From NCBI GenBank assembly GCA_035999765.1, contig CP108521.1, positions 11,160,001 through 11,224,000 on the forward strand: a stretch of DNA of 64,000 nt. Direction: 5' to 3'. Position 1 is the first letter of the stretch; the number at the start of each line of letters is the position of its first letter. Below are positions 7,863 to 16,347 of this stretch, piece after piece. The position numbers and the translations under genes are program-made. Under the pieces are notes generated by a model. It saw only the letters and a list, made by a program, of their open reading frames with translations. It made no database searches and had not been told where the DNA came from. This DNA comes from Streptomyces sp. NBC_01231 (GTDB lineage Bacteria; Actinomycetota; Actinomycetes; Streptomycetales; Streptomycetaceae).

Positions 7863-9857
7863 TTGTTAGGTACGTCCAGAAGAAGAGGCATGATTTCGCG
7901 CTTATCTATTGGCGCAGCCATGCTGTTGCTCATCAGTGCCGGCGCGGCGAGCGCGGCCGACACGGGCAGCGTTGCTCAGCCGGATCCGAACGCCGCGCCT
8001 TCCAGCCGTCCCGCCGCGGGGCCGGAAGTGAAGTCGGCTGCTGCTGCTGGATCCCGCCCAGTGTCGGGCAAGAGTCCCACGGCCGCGCCGTCAAAGAGGA
8101 AAGACGCTGCCGGGTTCCAGCGGGTCATCTCGCAGAAGGTCCAGCTGAAGAACACAGTGACCGACGCCGACGGTGACAAGTCCACGCTGACGTTCGAGGT
8201 GTGGACGGCGGATGCGGCCGGTAACCCGAAGACGAAGGTGAAGATCGCCGACAACGAGTATGGGGTCATTGTCTCCCCCTACGTTGCCTCCGGGTCAAAC
8301 GTCACGGTGGACGTCCCGGCGGGCAAGCTGTCCTTGAACACGAACTACGTGTTCCACACGTCCGCCTTCGACGGCAGTCTGTACGAGACCAACTGGTCGC
8401 CGTGGGCGCCGTTCCGTGTCGAGCTGCCCGTCGACCTGACACTGCCCACCCCCAACTACACTGCGCCTGACCCGAGTTCTTTCGACGTTCCCGCGAGCCC
8501 GTACCAGACGAAGCCGCTCGGCTCATCGGCCGCGCTGTCCGCGAAGTCGGATCCGGCGGTGGAGCAGTGCAGCCCGGTCGACGAGAATGGGCGGCAGGTT
8601 TGCTTCGGCAAGCCGATCCCCACGAGCAAGGCCCCCAAGAAGGTGGCCCAGGCGGCGACGGCGGCAACCGCCGGGGTGCCGTGGTGCAACACGGACTTCC
8701 CCAGCATCCTCGCGACACGGTTCACCGAATGTGACGTGCGAGCGGTGCCTGTCGTCATCCGCACCGACGGCGTCCCGGACGCGATCGCCTACTTCACGTT
8801 CCTGCGCATGATCGAACTCGACGGGCAGAACAGCTTCACCGAGCACCTCACCATCGAGCCCGCGCAGCAGATCCCGCTGGACTTCGCGGAGATCAACATG
8901 AAGCTCGCCGAGCACCTGTGCCAGGGGTCGTGCAAGCCCGTCGAACCGGGCCCCGACGCCTGGACCGAGAAGACGTGGTGGACCCCCGGCGACATGCACC
9001 CCACGTCGCTGACGACGCCCTACACGTGGGACGCATCAGTCGCTGACAAGAAGTACCTGTTCAAGCCGGACGTCAAGATCGACGCGGACATCCTGCCGTC
9101 CGACGGAAAGATCCGCCCGTTCCAGACCGGCTACCAGTGGTCCAAGGGCTACAGCGGCGGTACCGAAGACCTGGACCAGATCCGGTGCGACACCACCACG
9201 GCCGGCCCGGGTACGGGCTGCGTGTTCATCAACTCCGCACCGACGTACGTCTTCAACGCCAAGGCGTTCCCGCAGGCAGCTGCGCACGGCTGGCTGATCC
9301 AGCAGTCCACGCCCAACCACCCCGGCTCCAAGTCTGCGCAGAAGCCCCTGTACTACATGGGCGACAGCGCGCAGAACAGCAGGAGCCGGAATCGGATCTG
9401 CCCCACCGGGTGGGCTGCCGAGAACGGGGATGCGAGCGCCCTGGTGGACGCGGCCGACACGCTGAACTGCGATGAGTTCGCGTTCGCGTCGTCGTACAAC
9501 AGTGGCGGCATGTCGTCGGCCGAAGGCGGCCTGAACCCCGCCGTGAAGCCCGGCAGCACCACCCCCACCGGCGCAGCGTGCATCGGTACCTATGCCAAGA
9601 AGCACGGCACAGCGGTGCACCTGTTCAGCCTGAACGGGACCGACCCGACGTTCAAGGAAGTGTGCGGCCGCTCCGCCATCTCCGGCATGCACAACCAGGA
9701 GTCCATGGGCAATCACTTCGCGACGTTCATGCGCGACATGCGGATCATGGACAAGGACGCGTACTGGCTGGACACCCGAATGAGCGCGGGAAGCACCTGC
9801 CTGTACGGGACGCCCGGCAACGGTGAGCCCGTCATCTGCAAGCTGACGGCCCAGTAG
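7863..9857 (+). CDS. Large secreted protein with NucA/NucB-like C-terminus
   Basis: A 664-aa exported protein. TTG 7863 has GAAGGGA 6 nt upstream; ATG 7890 is the alternative and still leaves the signal peptide intact (MISRLSIGAAMLLLISAGAA, cleavage near ASAADT). Residues ~85-180 resemble a fibronectin-III/Ig-like fold (LTFEVWTADAAGNPKTKVKI, TNYVFHTSAFDGSLYE). A middle domain (~260-420) is unassigned. The C-terminal part has SRNRICPTGWA, then C536-D-E-F-A-F-A-S-S and a late MHN611Q, matching the DEYPFAST and Asn positions of NucA/NucB nucleases in diverged form (Phe for Tyr, final Ser for Thr). The likely role is extracellular DNA degradation or a toxin; catalysis is unproven. Confidence 0.68.
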   Translation: MLGTSRRRGMISRLSIGAAMLLLISAGAASAADTGSVAQPDPNAAPSSRPAAGPEVKSAAAAGSRPVSGKSPTAAPSKRKDAAGFQRVISQKVQLKNTVTDADGDKSTLTFEVWTADAAGNPKTKVKIADNEYGVIVSPYVASGSNVTVDVPAGKLSLNTNYVFHTSAFDGSLYETNWSPWAPFRVELPVDLTLPTPNYTAPDPSSFDVPASPYQTKPLGSSAALSAKSDPAVEQCSPVDENGRQVCFGKPIPTSKAPKKVAQAATAATAGVPWCNTDFPSILATRFTECDVRAVPVVIRTDGVPDAIAYFTFLRMIELDGQNSFTEHLTIEPAQQIPLDFAEINMKLAEHLCQGSCKPVEPGPDAWTEKTWWTPGDMHPTSLTTPYTWDASVADKKYLFKPDVKIDADILPSDGKIRPFQTGYQWSKGYSGGTEDLDQIRCDTTTAGPGTGCVFINSAPTYVFNAKAFPQAAAHGWLIQQSTPNHPGSKSAQKPLYYMGDSAQNSRSRNRICPTGWAAENGDASALVDAADTLNCDEFAFASSYNSGGMSSAEGGLNPAVKPGSTTPTGAACIGTYAKKHGTAVHLFSLNGTDPTFKEVCGRSAISGMHNQESMGNHFATFMRDMRIMDKDAYWLDTRMSAGSTCLYGTPGNGEPVICKLTAQ

Positions 9858-9875
9858 CAGCCGCACCGCAACGGC

Positions 9876-9914
9876 GCCGGCTCCCCACCCCGAGCACCGG
9901 GGTGGGGAGCCGGC
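9876..9914. terminator. Strong hairpin terminator
   Basis: A perfect 17-bp stem (9876-9892 with 9898-9914, loop AGCAC) sits between convergent genes ending at 9857 and 9933. It should serve both directions. Confidence 0.8.
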
Positions 9915-9932
9915 CGACGCTGTTGTCGACGG

Positions 9933-10601
9933 TCAGACCATAGGAATCAGGACCGCGGGAAGATCACCGGCCTGAACTGCTTCCTGATCGATGGACAGCC
10001 CGCAGTAGTTGCCGACAGCCTCGAACACCGCTACGGGCAGCCGAGGCCCGTGCTCCTCGTGGTACGCCACCACGGCGGCTTCACCCACCTCACTGATAGA
10101 CGGGAACACCGCGCCAGCGGCGTGGAGCGCCGCGTCTAAGACCGAGCCCTCCCCGGTGTCCTCCCCGAACTCGGCCTGACAGACGCGCCCGTCACCCGGC
10201 GTATGGATGATCCTCTGCGGCGGGCTCCACGAGTTCATCGTCACGCAGACGATCTCCTCATCCGGTGCGGGCCGCATCGACTCCACCTTTCGGTAGCCGG
10301 TGGCCCACGTCGCCGTCCCCCAGTCCTCCAGCACATACACCCAGTCCCCGCATGTCCCGTACATGACGGGATTGACGCGGGGCGATGGCCTGCCCGGCCG
10401 CCCCACCGGCACGGCAAGATCCTTGTACGGGGTACGCGCGGCAAGCTCATCAAGGTCGGCACCCAGCGCGATGAGGAACTCGTCCGCCTCGACGCCGCGG
10501 GCGCAGGTCAGCGATATCCCCCCGAGCATTCCGGCCAGGGCGACGGACTTTTCTGTGGCGCTGCGTGTGCCTATCCAGGCAATCCCATTAGACATAGCCA
10601 T
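9933..10601 (-). CDS. Hypothetical protein, DUF6461-like
   Basis: A 222-aa cytosolic protein. Start ATG 10601 (or in-frame ATG 10595). It opens SNGIAWIGTR and continues ISLTCARGVEADEFLIALGA, LVYVLEDWGTATWATGYRKV-type strands and an EIVCVTMNSWSPPQ segment. The arrangement, with an early RGxxxxExLxxLGA followed by WVYVLEDWG, is reminiscent of the Streptomyces DUF6461 group, but I am not certain. It is convergent with the nuclease gene at 7863, as 5988 is with 4518, although the two convergent proteins do not resemble each other. Confidence 0.7.
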   Translation of the reverse strand: MAMSNGIAWIGTRSATEKSVALAGMLGGISLTCARGVEADEFLIALGADLDELAARTPYKDLAVPVGRPGRPSPRVNPVMYGTCGDWVYVLEDWGTATWATGYRKVESMRPAPDEEIVCVTMNSWSPPQRIIHTPGDGRVCQAEFGEDTGEGSVLDAALHAAGAVFPSISEVGEAAVVAYHEEHGPRLPVAVFEAVGNYCGLSIDQEAVQAGDLPAVLIPMV

Positions 10602-11124
10602 CACACTAACGTCGCCGTTTCGGTTGAATAAGGCGGCTGATGACGCGGAAATGACACCGGACTCGCAGCTGTGGACCCCCGAGGTGCGGACCCGAGTCAC
10701 GGCAGTTGACCTGCACCGAACTTGCAGCGGGAACCGCCGGGCCCTTGGAATCCAGGGCCTGCCGACCCTCGAAGCCAACGCCCGACGCCAGCGGTCCGCC
10801 GACAATCCGCGTCACCCTCAACCGTCTGACCACCGCCCGGTCGCTGTCCCCAATGGGCTCGCATGCCCCGTCACCGCGCTCGGCTGGATCTTCGTGGCCT
10901 CGAACGAAATTGCCGGGCAGCCGAGCAATGGGTCGCTGGCGGCTGCCCACCGGCGAGTTCCTGTTCGGGGAGGGTGTGGTGCGGTGTCGGGGCGGGCTGG
11001 GGGCCGGTGGTTGGAGGGTGCAGGTTCCGCTGCTTCACCGGGCCCAAGCTAGGAGGCCTGCGTCCGTGCGACGCGCCCCGTCGAGGTCGACTCACGCCCA
11101 CCTCTGCACAGGCGCGTCCTGCGT
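10602..11124. other. Interval without a recognised gene
   Basis: About 520 bp. Several open frames exist on both strands but none has a ribosome site plus family-like sequence. It may contain the promoter of the 9933 gene near its left end. Confidence 0.3.
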
Positions 11125-11901
11125 TCAGGCGGCACGGAAGACGTACGCCATCATCGGGGCGGTGACCGGCCCCGGGCCCAGCCGGGCCGTCATCTCCTCG
11201 ATGACGGTGGCCCGGACGGCCGGTCCGTCGCCGCGCTCCTCAACGGCCGCTCGCACCGGTGTCCCGGTGAGGTACCCGGTGGCAAGGTCGGCGGTCGACG
11301 CGGCCCGACCCTGAAGCGTCAGCTCCTGCTCGTCCTCGACAGCGAACCCGGCGGCCGCCAGATCAGCGGCCACGACAGCGGGGTCGGCATAGCCGTGCGG
11401 AACCGTCTGGAAGAACCGTGGCGGGTCGACCGGAAAGGCCCGCTCCAGCCCGGCCTGCAGCGCGACTTCGAAGGCGTGCGTCCCGAGCGGGCCCCAGGTG
11501 TTGAACAGGAACCGGCCGCCCGGGGCCAGCACCCGGCGGACCTCGGTGAAGGCCTCGATGCGGTCAGGAAAGAACATCACGCCGAACTGGCAGACCACCA
11601 CGTCGAAGCCTCCGTCCGGGAACGGCAGCCGCTGCGCGTCGGCCTGCCGCCACACCGCGCCAGAGGCCCGGGTCGACCCGAAAGCGACCATGGCCTCGTT
11701 CAGGTCGGTGGCCGTCACCTCGGCCGAGGGTGCCGCTGCGAGCAGGTCCGCGTTGTCGAACCCGGCCGCAGAGGTGTAACCGCCGTCGATGAGATGCGCC
11801 TCCCGACATTTGTGGCCCTCGCGCAGACCCCCGAGTGATACTGCTTCAGACGAGTGGGGGAGCATCTGCTCAGCCACCGCCTGCCCGTGAGGGGTCGTCA
11901 T
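11125..11901 (-). pseudogene. SAM methyltransferase with its N-terminus replaced by transposase-like sequence
   Basis: The C-terminal ~190 residues form a class I methyltransferase from motif post-I onward: APSAEVTATDLNEAMVAFGS, then RQADAQRLPFPDGGFDVVVC, VMFFPDRIEAFTEVRRVLAP and GGRFLFNTWGPL. Motif I (DxGxGxG) is missing. In its place, upstream of DLLAAAPSAEV, comes REAHLIDGGYTSAAGF, which resembles the HLxDxGYxS strand of IS1182-like transposases. The frame can start at ATG 11901, overlapping the divergent lipoprotein start by 2 bp, which is unlikely to be native. This looks like a fusion of an IS fragment to a truncated methyltransferase and is probably inactive. Confidence 0.6.
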
Positions 11902-12574
11902 GCGTTCTACTCGCTGTGCTGCTTCATCCGTCCTGCTCGCCACCCTGTTCGTGGCGGGCTGCTCGCCCGACTCGCTCGGTGGCTTGTCCGCGTCTGCGAG
12001 CGGTACTCCGGCAGCGGGCCCGTCGGGGACGGCCGCCACCGGTGGGGCAACTGAGCGGGCGATCGCCGTGGGGGCGGGCCCGCAGAAGCACTACACGGTG
12101 CAGCCGCAGCCGGCGGCGGGAACCTGTCACTACCGCTACCGGCAGGGGGAGCCGCTGGAGGACCCGGCGTGCACACCGGGTGCGATCTCCCCGGCGGTCA
12201 CTCAGGCGAACCTGAAGTCGACGATCTGCCGCAAGGGCGGCTACACCTCCAGCATCCGGCCATCCACGTACGTCACCGGCAAGGAGAAGCAACTCAACGC
12301 CGTCTCCTACCACTTCACCGGCCGTATGGGAGATGCCGAGTACGACCACCTCATCAGCCTGCAGCTGGGCGGGGACCCCAACGACTACCGCAATCTGTGG
12401 GTGGAGCCGGCGGATCCTGGCCACAAGAAGGGATCGGGGGTCAACAACGCGAAGGATCCGGTGGAGACAAAGCTGCACACCGCGGTCTGCAAAGGCACGG
12501 TAACCCTCGCCGCCGCGCAGAAGGCGATCGTCGCCAACTGGACCACCGCGCTCGGCCGACTCGGCCTCGGCTGA
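11900..12574 (+). CDS. Lipoprotein with HNH-like nuclease domain
   Basis: A 224-aa exported lipoprotein from ATG 11900, with a signal peptide ending in lipobox FVAG-C21. A Gly/Ser/Ala-rich linker follows to ~60. The C-terminal domain has a Cys pair (C92, C111) and the motif AEYDHLISLQLGGDPNDYRN (D150-H151, N166) then LWVEP, the DH...N arrangement of HNH/endonuclease-VII-like folds found in many Streptomyces secreted proteins. It is probably anchored on the outer membrane face as a nuclease. It is the third putative exported nuclease within 8 kb. Confidence 0.72.
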   Translation: MRSTRCAASSVLLATLFVAGCSPDSLGGLSASASGTPAAGPSGTAATGGATERAIAVGAGPQKHYTVQPQPAAGTCHYRYRQGEPLEDPACTPGAISPAVTQANLKSTICRKGGYTSSIRPSTYVTGKEKQLNAVSYHFTGRMGDAEYDHLISLQLGGDPNDYRNLWVEPADPGHKKGSGVNNAKDPVETKLHTAVCKGTVTLAAAQKAIVANWTTALGRLGLG

Positions 12575-12892
12575 GGCACGACCGCTGCCAACCGCTCGAC
12601 GGAGGCCAGGGCGTCCCGGCAGTTCCGGCCCCAGCGCAAGGCCCGCCGCGAGCACGAGAACCGGGTCAGCACCGTCGTGCCGTCTGGACCATGATCAATC
12701 TCACCGATAACCACGGTTCGATTGATCCCCGACGCCGGGGAGTCCCGCGAGTTCGCGGAAACTGAAGGTTCTTCAGCGCGAACCGACGGGTCCACCGGTG
12801 TGCGTCAGGCTGATGCATCCGTGAGTTCGGGTGGAACACGAGGATGTTTGCGATCCGCAGGCTTCGGCGGTGATGTCGGCGGACGTCCTCGG
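12575..12892. other. Interval without a recognised gene
   Basis: About 320 bp. A weak GC hairpin near 12728-12741 (CCCCGACGCCGGGG) could terminate the lipoprotein gene. Nothing else is supported. Confidence 0.3.
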
Positions 12893-13078
12893 CTATGACG
12901 GGCGGCCGCCGAACTGCCAGTTGTGCACCTCAATGTCGGCGTACCGGTCCGGGGTCAGGATGGCGCGTGCCGTGTCCGGGTCCGGCGCTCGGACCAGCGC
13001 TGCGGTGCCCAGCCAGGTGGCGCCGTTGTCGGACAGCAGCGGTCCGTAGGCGATCAGCTCGTTCCGGTCGGGCGGCAC
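12893..13078 (-). pseudogene. YCII-domain protein, C-terminal remnant
   Basis: A 61-residue frame reads RNELIAYGPLLSDNGATWLG, then a hydrophobic strand and DPDTARAILTPDRYADIEVH. This is the second half of a YCII/DGPF-type fold, which is usually ~95 aa. The first strand and helix with the catalytic His are missing. A GTG at 13078 directly abuts the TAG of the upstream gene (13079-13081), so coupled translation is conceivable, but the domain would be incomplete. Confidence 0.45.
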
Positions 13079-13756
13079 CTAGGCAGCTAGGGTCATGGTC
13101 GCTTGGTGAGTCCGCGACCCGACGCCCGGTGCTCCTGGGACGATCGGTGCTGCGAGTCGGAGAATGCCGCACGGCGAGGCCCCGTGCGGTGGGCCGCTTC
13201 CCTCGCAGCTGTATCCCTCGCGGCTGGGCAGCGCTAGAGCTGCCAGATTGGCGAGCTTGAAGACCCAGACTTGGCCTGCTGCTGCCTCGAGCGCCGCTCT
13301 GACGAACAGTGCGGCGTCGGCAGAGTACTCAGACCAGGGCTGCGGGTGGCTGTACGAGAGCGCATAGTCGGTGGTGCCGCCCCTGGTGACGTACTCCAGG
13401 ACATCAGTCCTGTGCAGGTCCCATCCGGGCCGGGCCGAGGATCGCGGCCTCTCCGGAGCGGAGACCATGCCCGGCAAGCCCGTGTCCTGCTCGGCCGTTG
13501 CCAGCAAGCGGTCACGGAGACGCCGACTCTCAATCGCTGCGTCGGTGATCTCTTCACTCAGCGCCCGCAGCTCGTTGAGAATGCGGTCGGCAGCCAGGAC
13601 GTTCGCAGCGGCTAGGTATCTGTGCGGTCCGTCCAGTACCGGCAAACGCCAAGGTCCGCTGCCCTCCCACAGGACAGGGGGACCCTGGAGATAGACCTCG
13701 GACACCACGGCACTCTGCGGGCTGTGCACCCGAGTACCAGCGTCCGCAGTATCCAT
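13079..13756 (-). CDS. Hypothetical protein
   Basis: A 225-aa protein from ATG 13756 (MDTADAGTRVHSPQSAVVSE). Features include a Trp/Pro-rich strand (PVLWEGSGPWRLPVLDGPHR), then a helical segment (ILNELRALSEEITDAAIES) and a C-terminal domain with YALSYSHPQPWSEYSADAAL and AGQVWVFKLANLAALAL. No transmembrane or signal segment. I do not recognise the family. Codon bias supports coding. Its tail past the LAALAL strand is low in predicted structure and may have been altered by rearrangement with the YCII remnant. Confidence 0.55.
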   Translation of the reverse strand: MDTADAGTRVHSPQSAVVSEVYLQGPPVLWEGSGPWRLPVLDGPHRYLAAANVLAADRILNELRALSEEITDAAIESRRLRDRLLATAEQDTGLPGMVSAPERPRSSARPGWDLHRTDVLEYVTRGGTTDYALSYSHPQPWSEYSADAALFVRAALEAAAGQVWVFKLANLAALALPSREGYSCEGSGPPHGASPCGILRLAAPIVPGAPGVGSRTHQATMTLAA

Positions 13757-14241
13757 GGCCGAAGAGTACAACACGCCTGCACTGAGGCATGGTTGCGCCG
13801 ATTGATGCCAGCGTCCGATGGTGGAACGCTGACGGTCGGCGGAAGGGCCCTCCCACTCCAGCGGCAGCGTCGAGGCCCGGTATCAACTCAGGAGGGCGGG
13901 GCTCTGGCGGTCCGCGGGACTACGGCTGAACCGAGATCGGCCTGCCATCGCTGCCGCACACACAGAGCCAGCGTCAGCGCCCCAAGGCTGGTCGTCCGGA
14001 CTCGCGATGGCATCGGTCCGGGCGCGCGCAAGACCACGGACGGAGCCGGGACGGCCGCCATCCTGGCGCGGTGCGGGCCGTGGCCGTGGCTGCGGCCGGG
14101 GCCCGCTGGCGTACGGCCACGATGGCACGACTCGGGCCGCCGAGGCTACGCCGTTCGGCTTCGCACTGAAGACGTGCGTGAGATCGGTGGCTGTAGTTCC
14201 CTGCACCTCAACAGCGCCCAGAGACCGGGCAAGAACCTCGG
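13757..14241. other. Interval without a recognised gene
   Basis: On the minus strand ~14130-14240 a coherent piece reads LARSLGAVEVQGTTATDLTH then VFSAKPNGVASAARVVPSW, without a matching downstream domain. It is probably a gene remnant of unknown type. Confidence 0.3.
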
Positions 14242-16317
14242 TCAACGTGAGTAGGCGGACGGAGTGAGGCGCTTGCCGGTGACGATGCCGGCGAGGACGA
14301 GCCGGTCGGTGGTGGCGCTGCGGGGGCGGTGGGTGGCCAGCCAGGCGACTTCGTCGACGCGCAGGGTGCCGCTGCTGCCGGTCTTGGGGGTCAGATCGAG
14401 GACGAGGAGCTGACCGAAGGGGGCGTTGGTGTTCGTGTACTCAGATTCCTGAGTGAGGTACTTGCCCTCGATGTGAGCGCGACTGTTGTCGTCGGGATCC
14501 TGTTTCATCTCAGTCAGGTAGCGCAGAGCTCCGAACTGGACCAGGACGTCGGCGCGGCCCATGCCGACGTTGTTCGTCTCCACCTGAACAATGCTGTGCA
14601 GGGGGCCGCTGAGCAGCCATTGGTGGAAGTCCCGCTGCAGGTCAGCCTCGTTGGCCTCACGTTGCCCTCTCTCGGGCTTGCGCCGGTAGTCGTAGGGCGG
14701 GTCATCCTTCTTCCCGGTGCCGAAGATATGAGTGCGTTCCAGGTCCGTGCGGCTTTTGAGGAACAGCAGGGTCTGGGTGAGCAGAGCGCTGAAGGTCTGG
14801 CTGACAGCCCCCGTGAAGGCCTCATGCTCTGACAACCTGGCCAGGAAGCTGTCGAGCAGGGGAATGATGACTGGATCGGTGGCCCTAAGCCGGGCGACAT
14901 CGCTGTCGTAGGCGATGCCCTCGACAGCAGCGAGAGTCGCATCGTCGAGGCCTTCCGCGAGGCGCAGCGCACGGGATAGCGGAAGTTTACGGAGCACGGT
15001 CGGTGCGATGCGATGGAGCCGCTCTCTTCCCGCGTCGGCGTCCGAGTCTTCGCCGTCGGCATCGCCTTCGTCGCTACAGGGGGTCTCGTGGGATTCCCGA
15101 GCGTCGATCCGGGCGAGGATCGCCGACGCGTCGGCGCCGTCGAATACGGGGCCAGGGTAGTCCTCAGGATGGGTCGCGGCGTGCCGCAGTGCACTGAGAA
15201 AGGCTTCCTTGCGCAGGAAGCCGTCCTCTACGGCTGGCTCAACCAGCGCGGCCAGACCCGGGACCTCCTGACCGGTGCCAAGTGGCTGGACGGTGCGGGC
15301 GGCTCGGTAGGCGGCGAGGACCGCATCGACAGCCCGCCAGGAGTCCATCCAAACGTCCGCCGCAAACTGTTCCGCAGCGGCCCGCAGCTGGAGCAGGAGT
15401 TGAGACCAGGCGACCTCGGCGGCCTGGCGCGGCTGGAGCCACGCGGGCTGGTGCGTGCCGTGCAGCCAGGCCCGGCGGCGTTCCAAAGCCCGTTCGATCC
15501 GGTCGGCAGCCGATACCACCTGGTCGGCGTTGTGAGCGGTGAAGCCCAGGAGGGAGTCACACACGGCGAGGTACGCGGCGGCGTCATCGCGGGCTTCTTC
15601 TGCCGCCTCGGCGGCAGCGAAGAAGGAGCGGGCTTCGCTGATGAGGCGGCTCACCTCGGCCAGGTCGGTCGAGGACAGGGCGGTCCGCAGGCGGTCACAG
15701 CCGAGCTCGAACAAGGCGTCGACGTCCGCCGCCTCGTCGACGGACAGGTGCTGCAGCAATTCCCGCACGGCCGTTGAGACGCGGGACTCCTGCTGCGCCC
15801 AGCAGTCCAGTGCGACGCCCAGGACGCGGGGCAGACGCTCCAGGAAGTCCTCCGGCCCGTCGGCCGGCAGTTCCTCGAGGATGTCCCAGACCTGGTAGGG
15901 GCGGACTGCTTCGGAGGCGGCGAGTCTGACAGCTCCCTCCAGTCGGGCGGCCGCAAGGAGCGGCCCGTGCTCGACCTCTTCGGTGAGCCCATCGAGGAGG
16001 GCCCCGTTCAACGGCTTGGCGAGCGCCTTGGCGGTGACAGGGCTGCCCAGGAGTGTTTCCAGCGACGACGTCAGGGCCAGGACGCTGCTCTGCCGGGCAA
16101 ACCCTGTGGGAAACGCGGCGGCTGCCTGCTTCCATGCACCATCTGCGGCGTCGTAGGCGTGAACGATCGCTTCGGCCAGGAGGGGGGCGAGTGGGCCGGC
16201 CGCGACTTCAGGCACCTGGTCGCACACCGTGTCCGCAGGCAAGCCGATGTCCTCAAACGTGATCGCGTGGGTTCCCGTGGTAGCCAGGTCACTGAGGCGC
16301 TCGGCGAGCTGCGTCAT
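14242..16317 (-). CDS. PD-(D/E)XK nuclease-like protein, third gene of the ABC-type operon
   Basis: A 691-aa protein. Start ATG 16317 with GGAGGGAGAGG just upstream. Residues 1-500 are almost all helical without known motifs, apart from an acidic stretch (EGDADGEDSDADAG ~405-420). The C-terminal ~120 residues carry a restriction-endonuclease-like core: E580 in VETNN, D590 in GRADVLVQF and E603-M-K605 in RYLTEMKQ, i.e. the E-x(n)-D-x(n)-ExK pattern. It is the last gene of the operon 18314 > 16348 > 14242, 30 bp after the ATPase. By analogy with three-component ABC conflict systems it would be the effector, cleaving nucleic acid when the ATPase senses a target. No search was made to confirm homologues. 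Confidence 0.7.
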   Translation of the reverse strand: MTQLAERLSDLATTGTHAITFEDIGLPADTVCDQVPEVAAGPLAPLLAEAIVHAYDAADGAWKQAAAAFPTGFARQSSVLALTSSLETLLGSPVTAKALAKPLNGALLDGLTEEVEHGPLLAAARLEGAVRLAASEAVRPYQVWDILEELPADGPEDFLERLPRVLGVALDCWAQQESRVSTAVRELLQHLSVDEAADVDALFELGCDRLRTALSSTDLAEVSRLISEARSFFAAAEAAEEARDDAAAYLAVCDSLLGFTAHNADQVVSAADRIERALERRRAWLHGTHQPAWLQPRQAAEVAWSQLLLQLRAAAEQFAADVWMDSWRAVDAVLAAYRAARTVQPLGTGQEVPGLAALVEPAVEDGFLRKEAFLSALRHAATHPEDYPGPVFDGADASAILARIDARESHETPCSDEGDADGEDSDADAGRERLHRIAPTVLRKLPLSRALRLAEGLDDATLAAVEGIAYDSDVARLRATDPVIIPLLDSFLARLSEHEAFTGAVSQTFSALLTQTLLFLKSRTDLERTHIFGTGKKDDPPYDYRRKPERGQREANEADLQRDFHQWLLSGPLHSIVQVETNNVGMGRADVLVQFGALRYLTEMKQDPDDNSRAHIEGKYLTQESEYTNTNAPFGQLLVLDLTPKTGSSGTLRVDEVAWLATHRPRSATTDRLVLAGIVTGKRLTPSAYSR

Positions 16318-16347
16318 GTCCCCTCTCCCTCCACCTTCATATGCATG

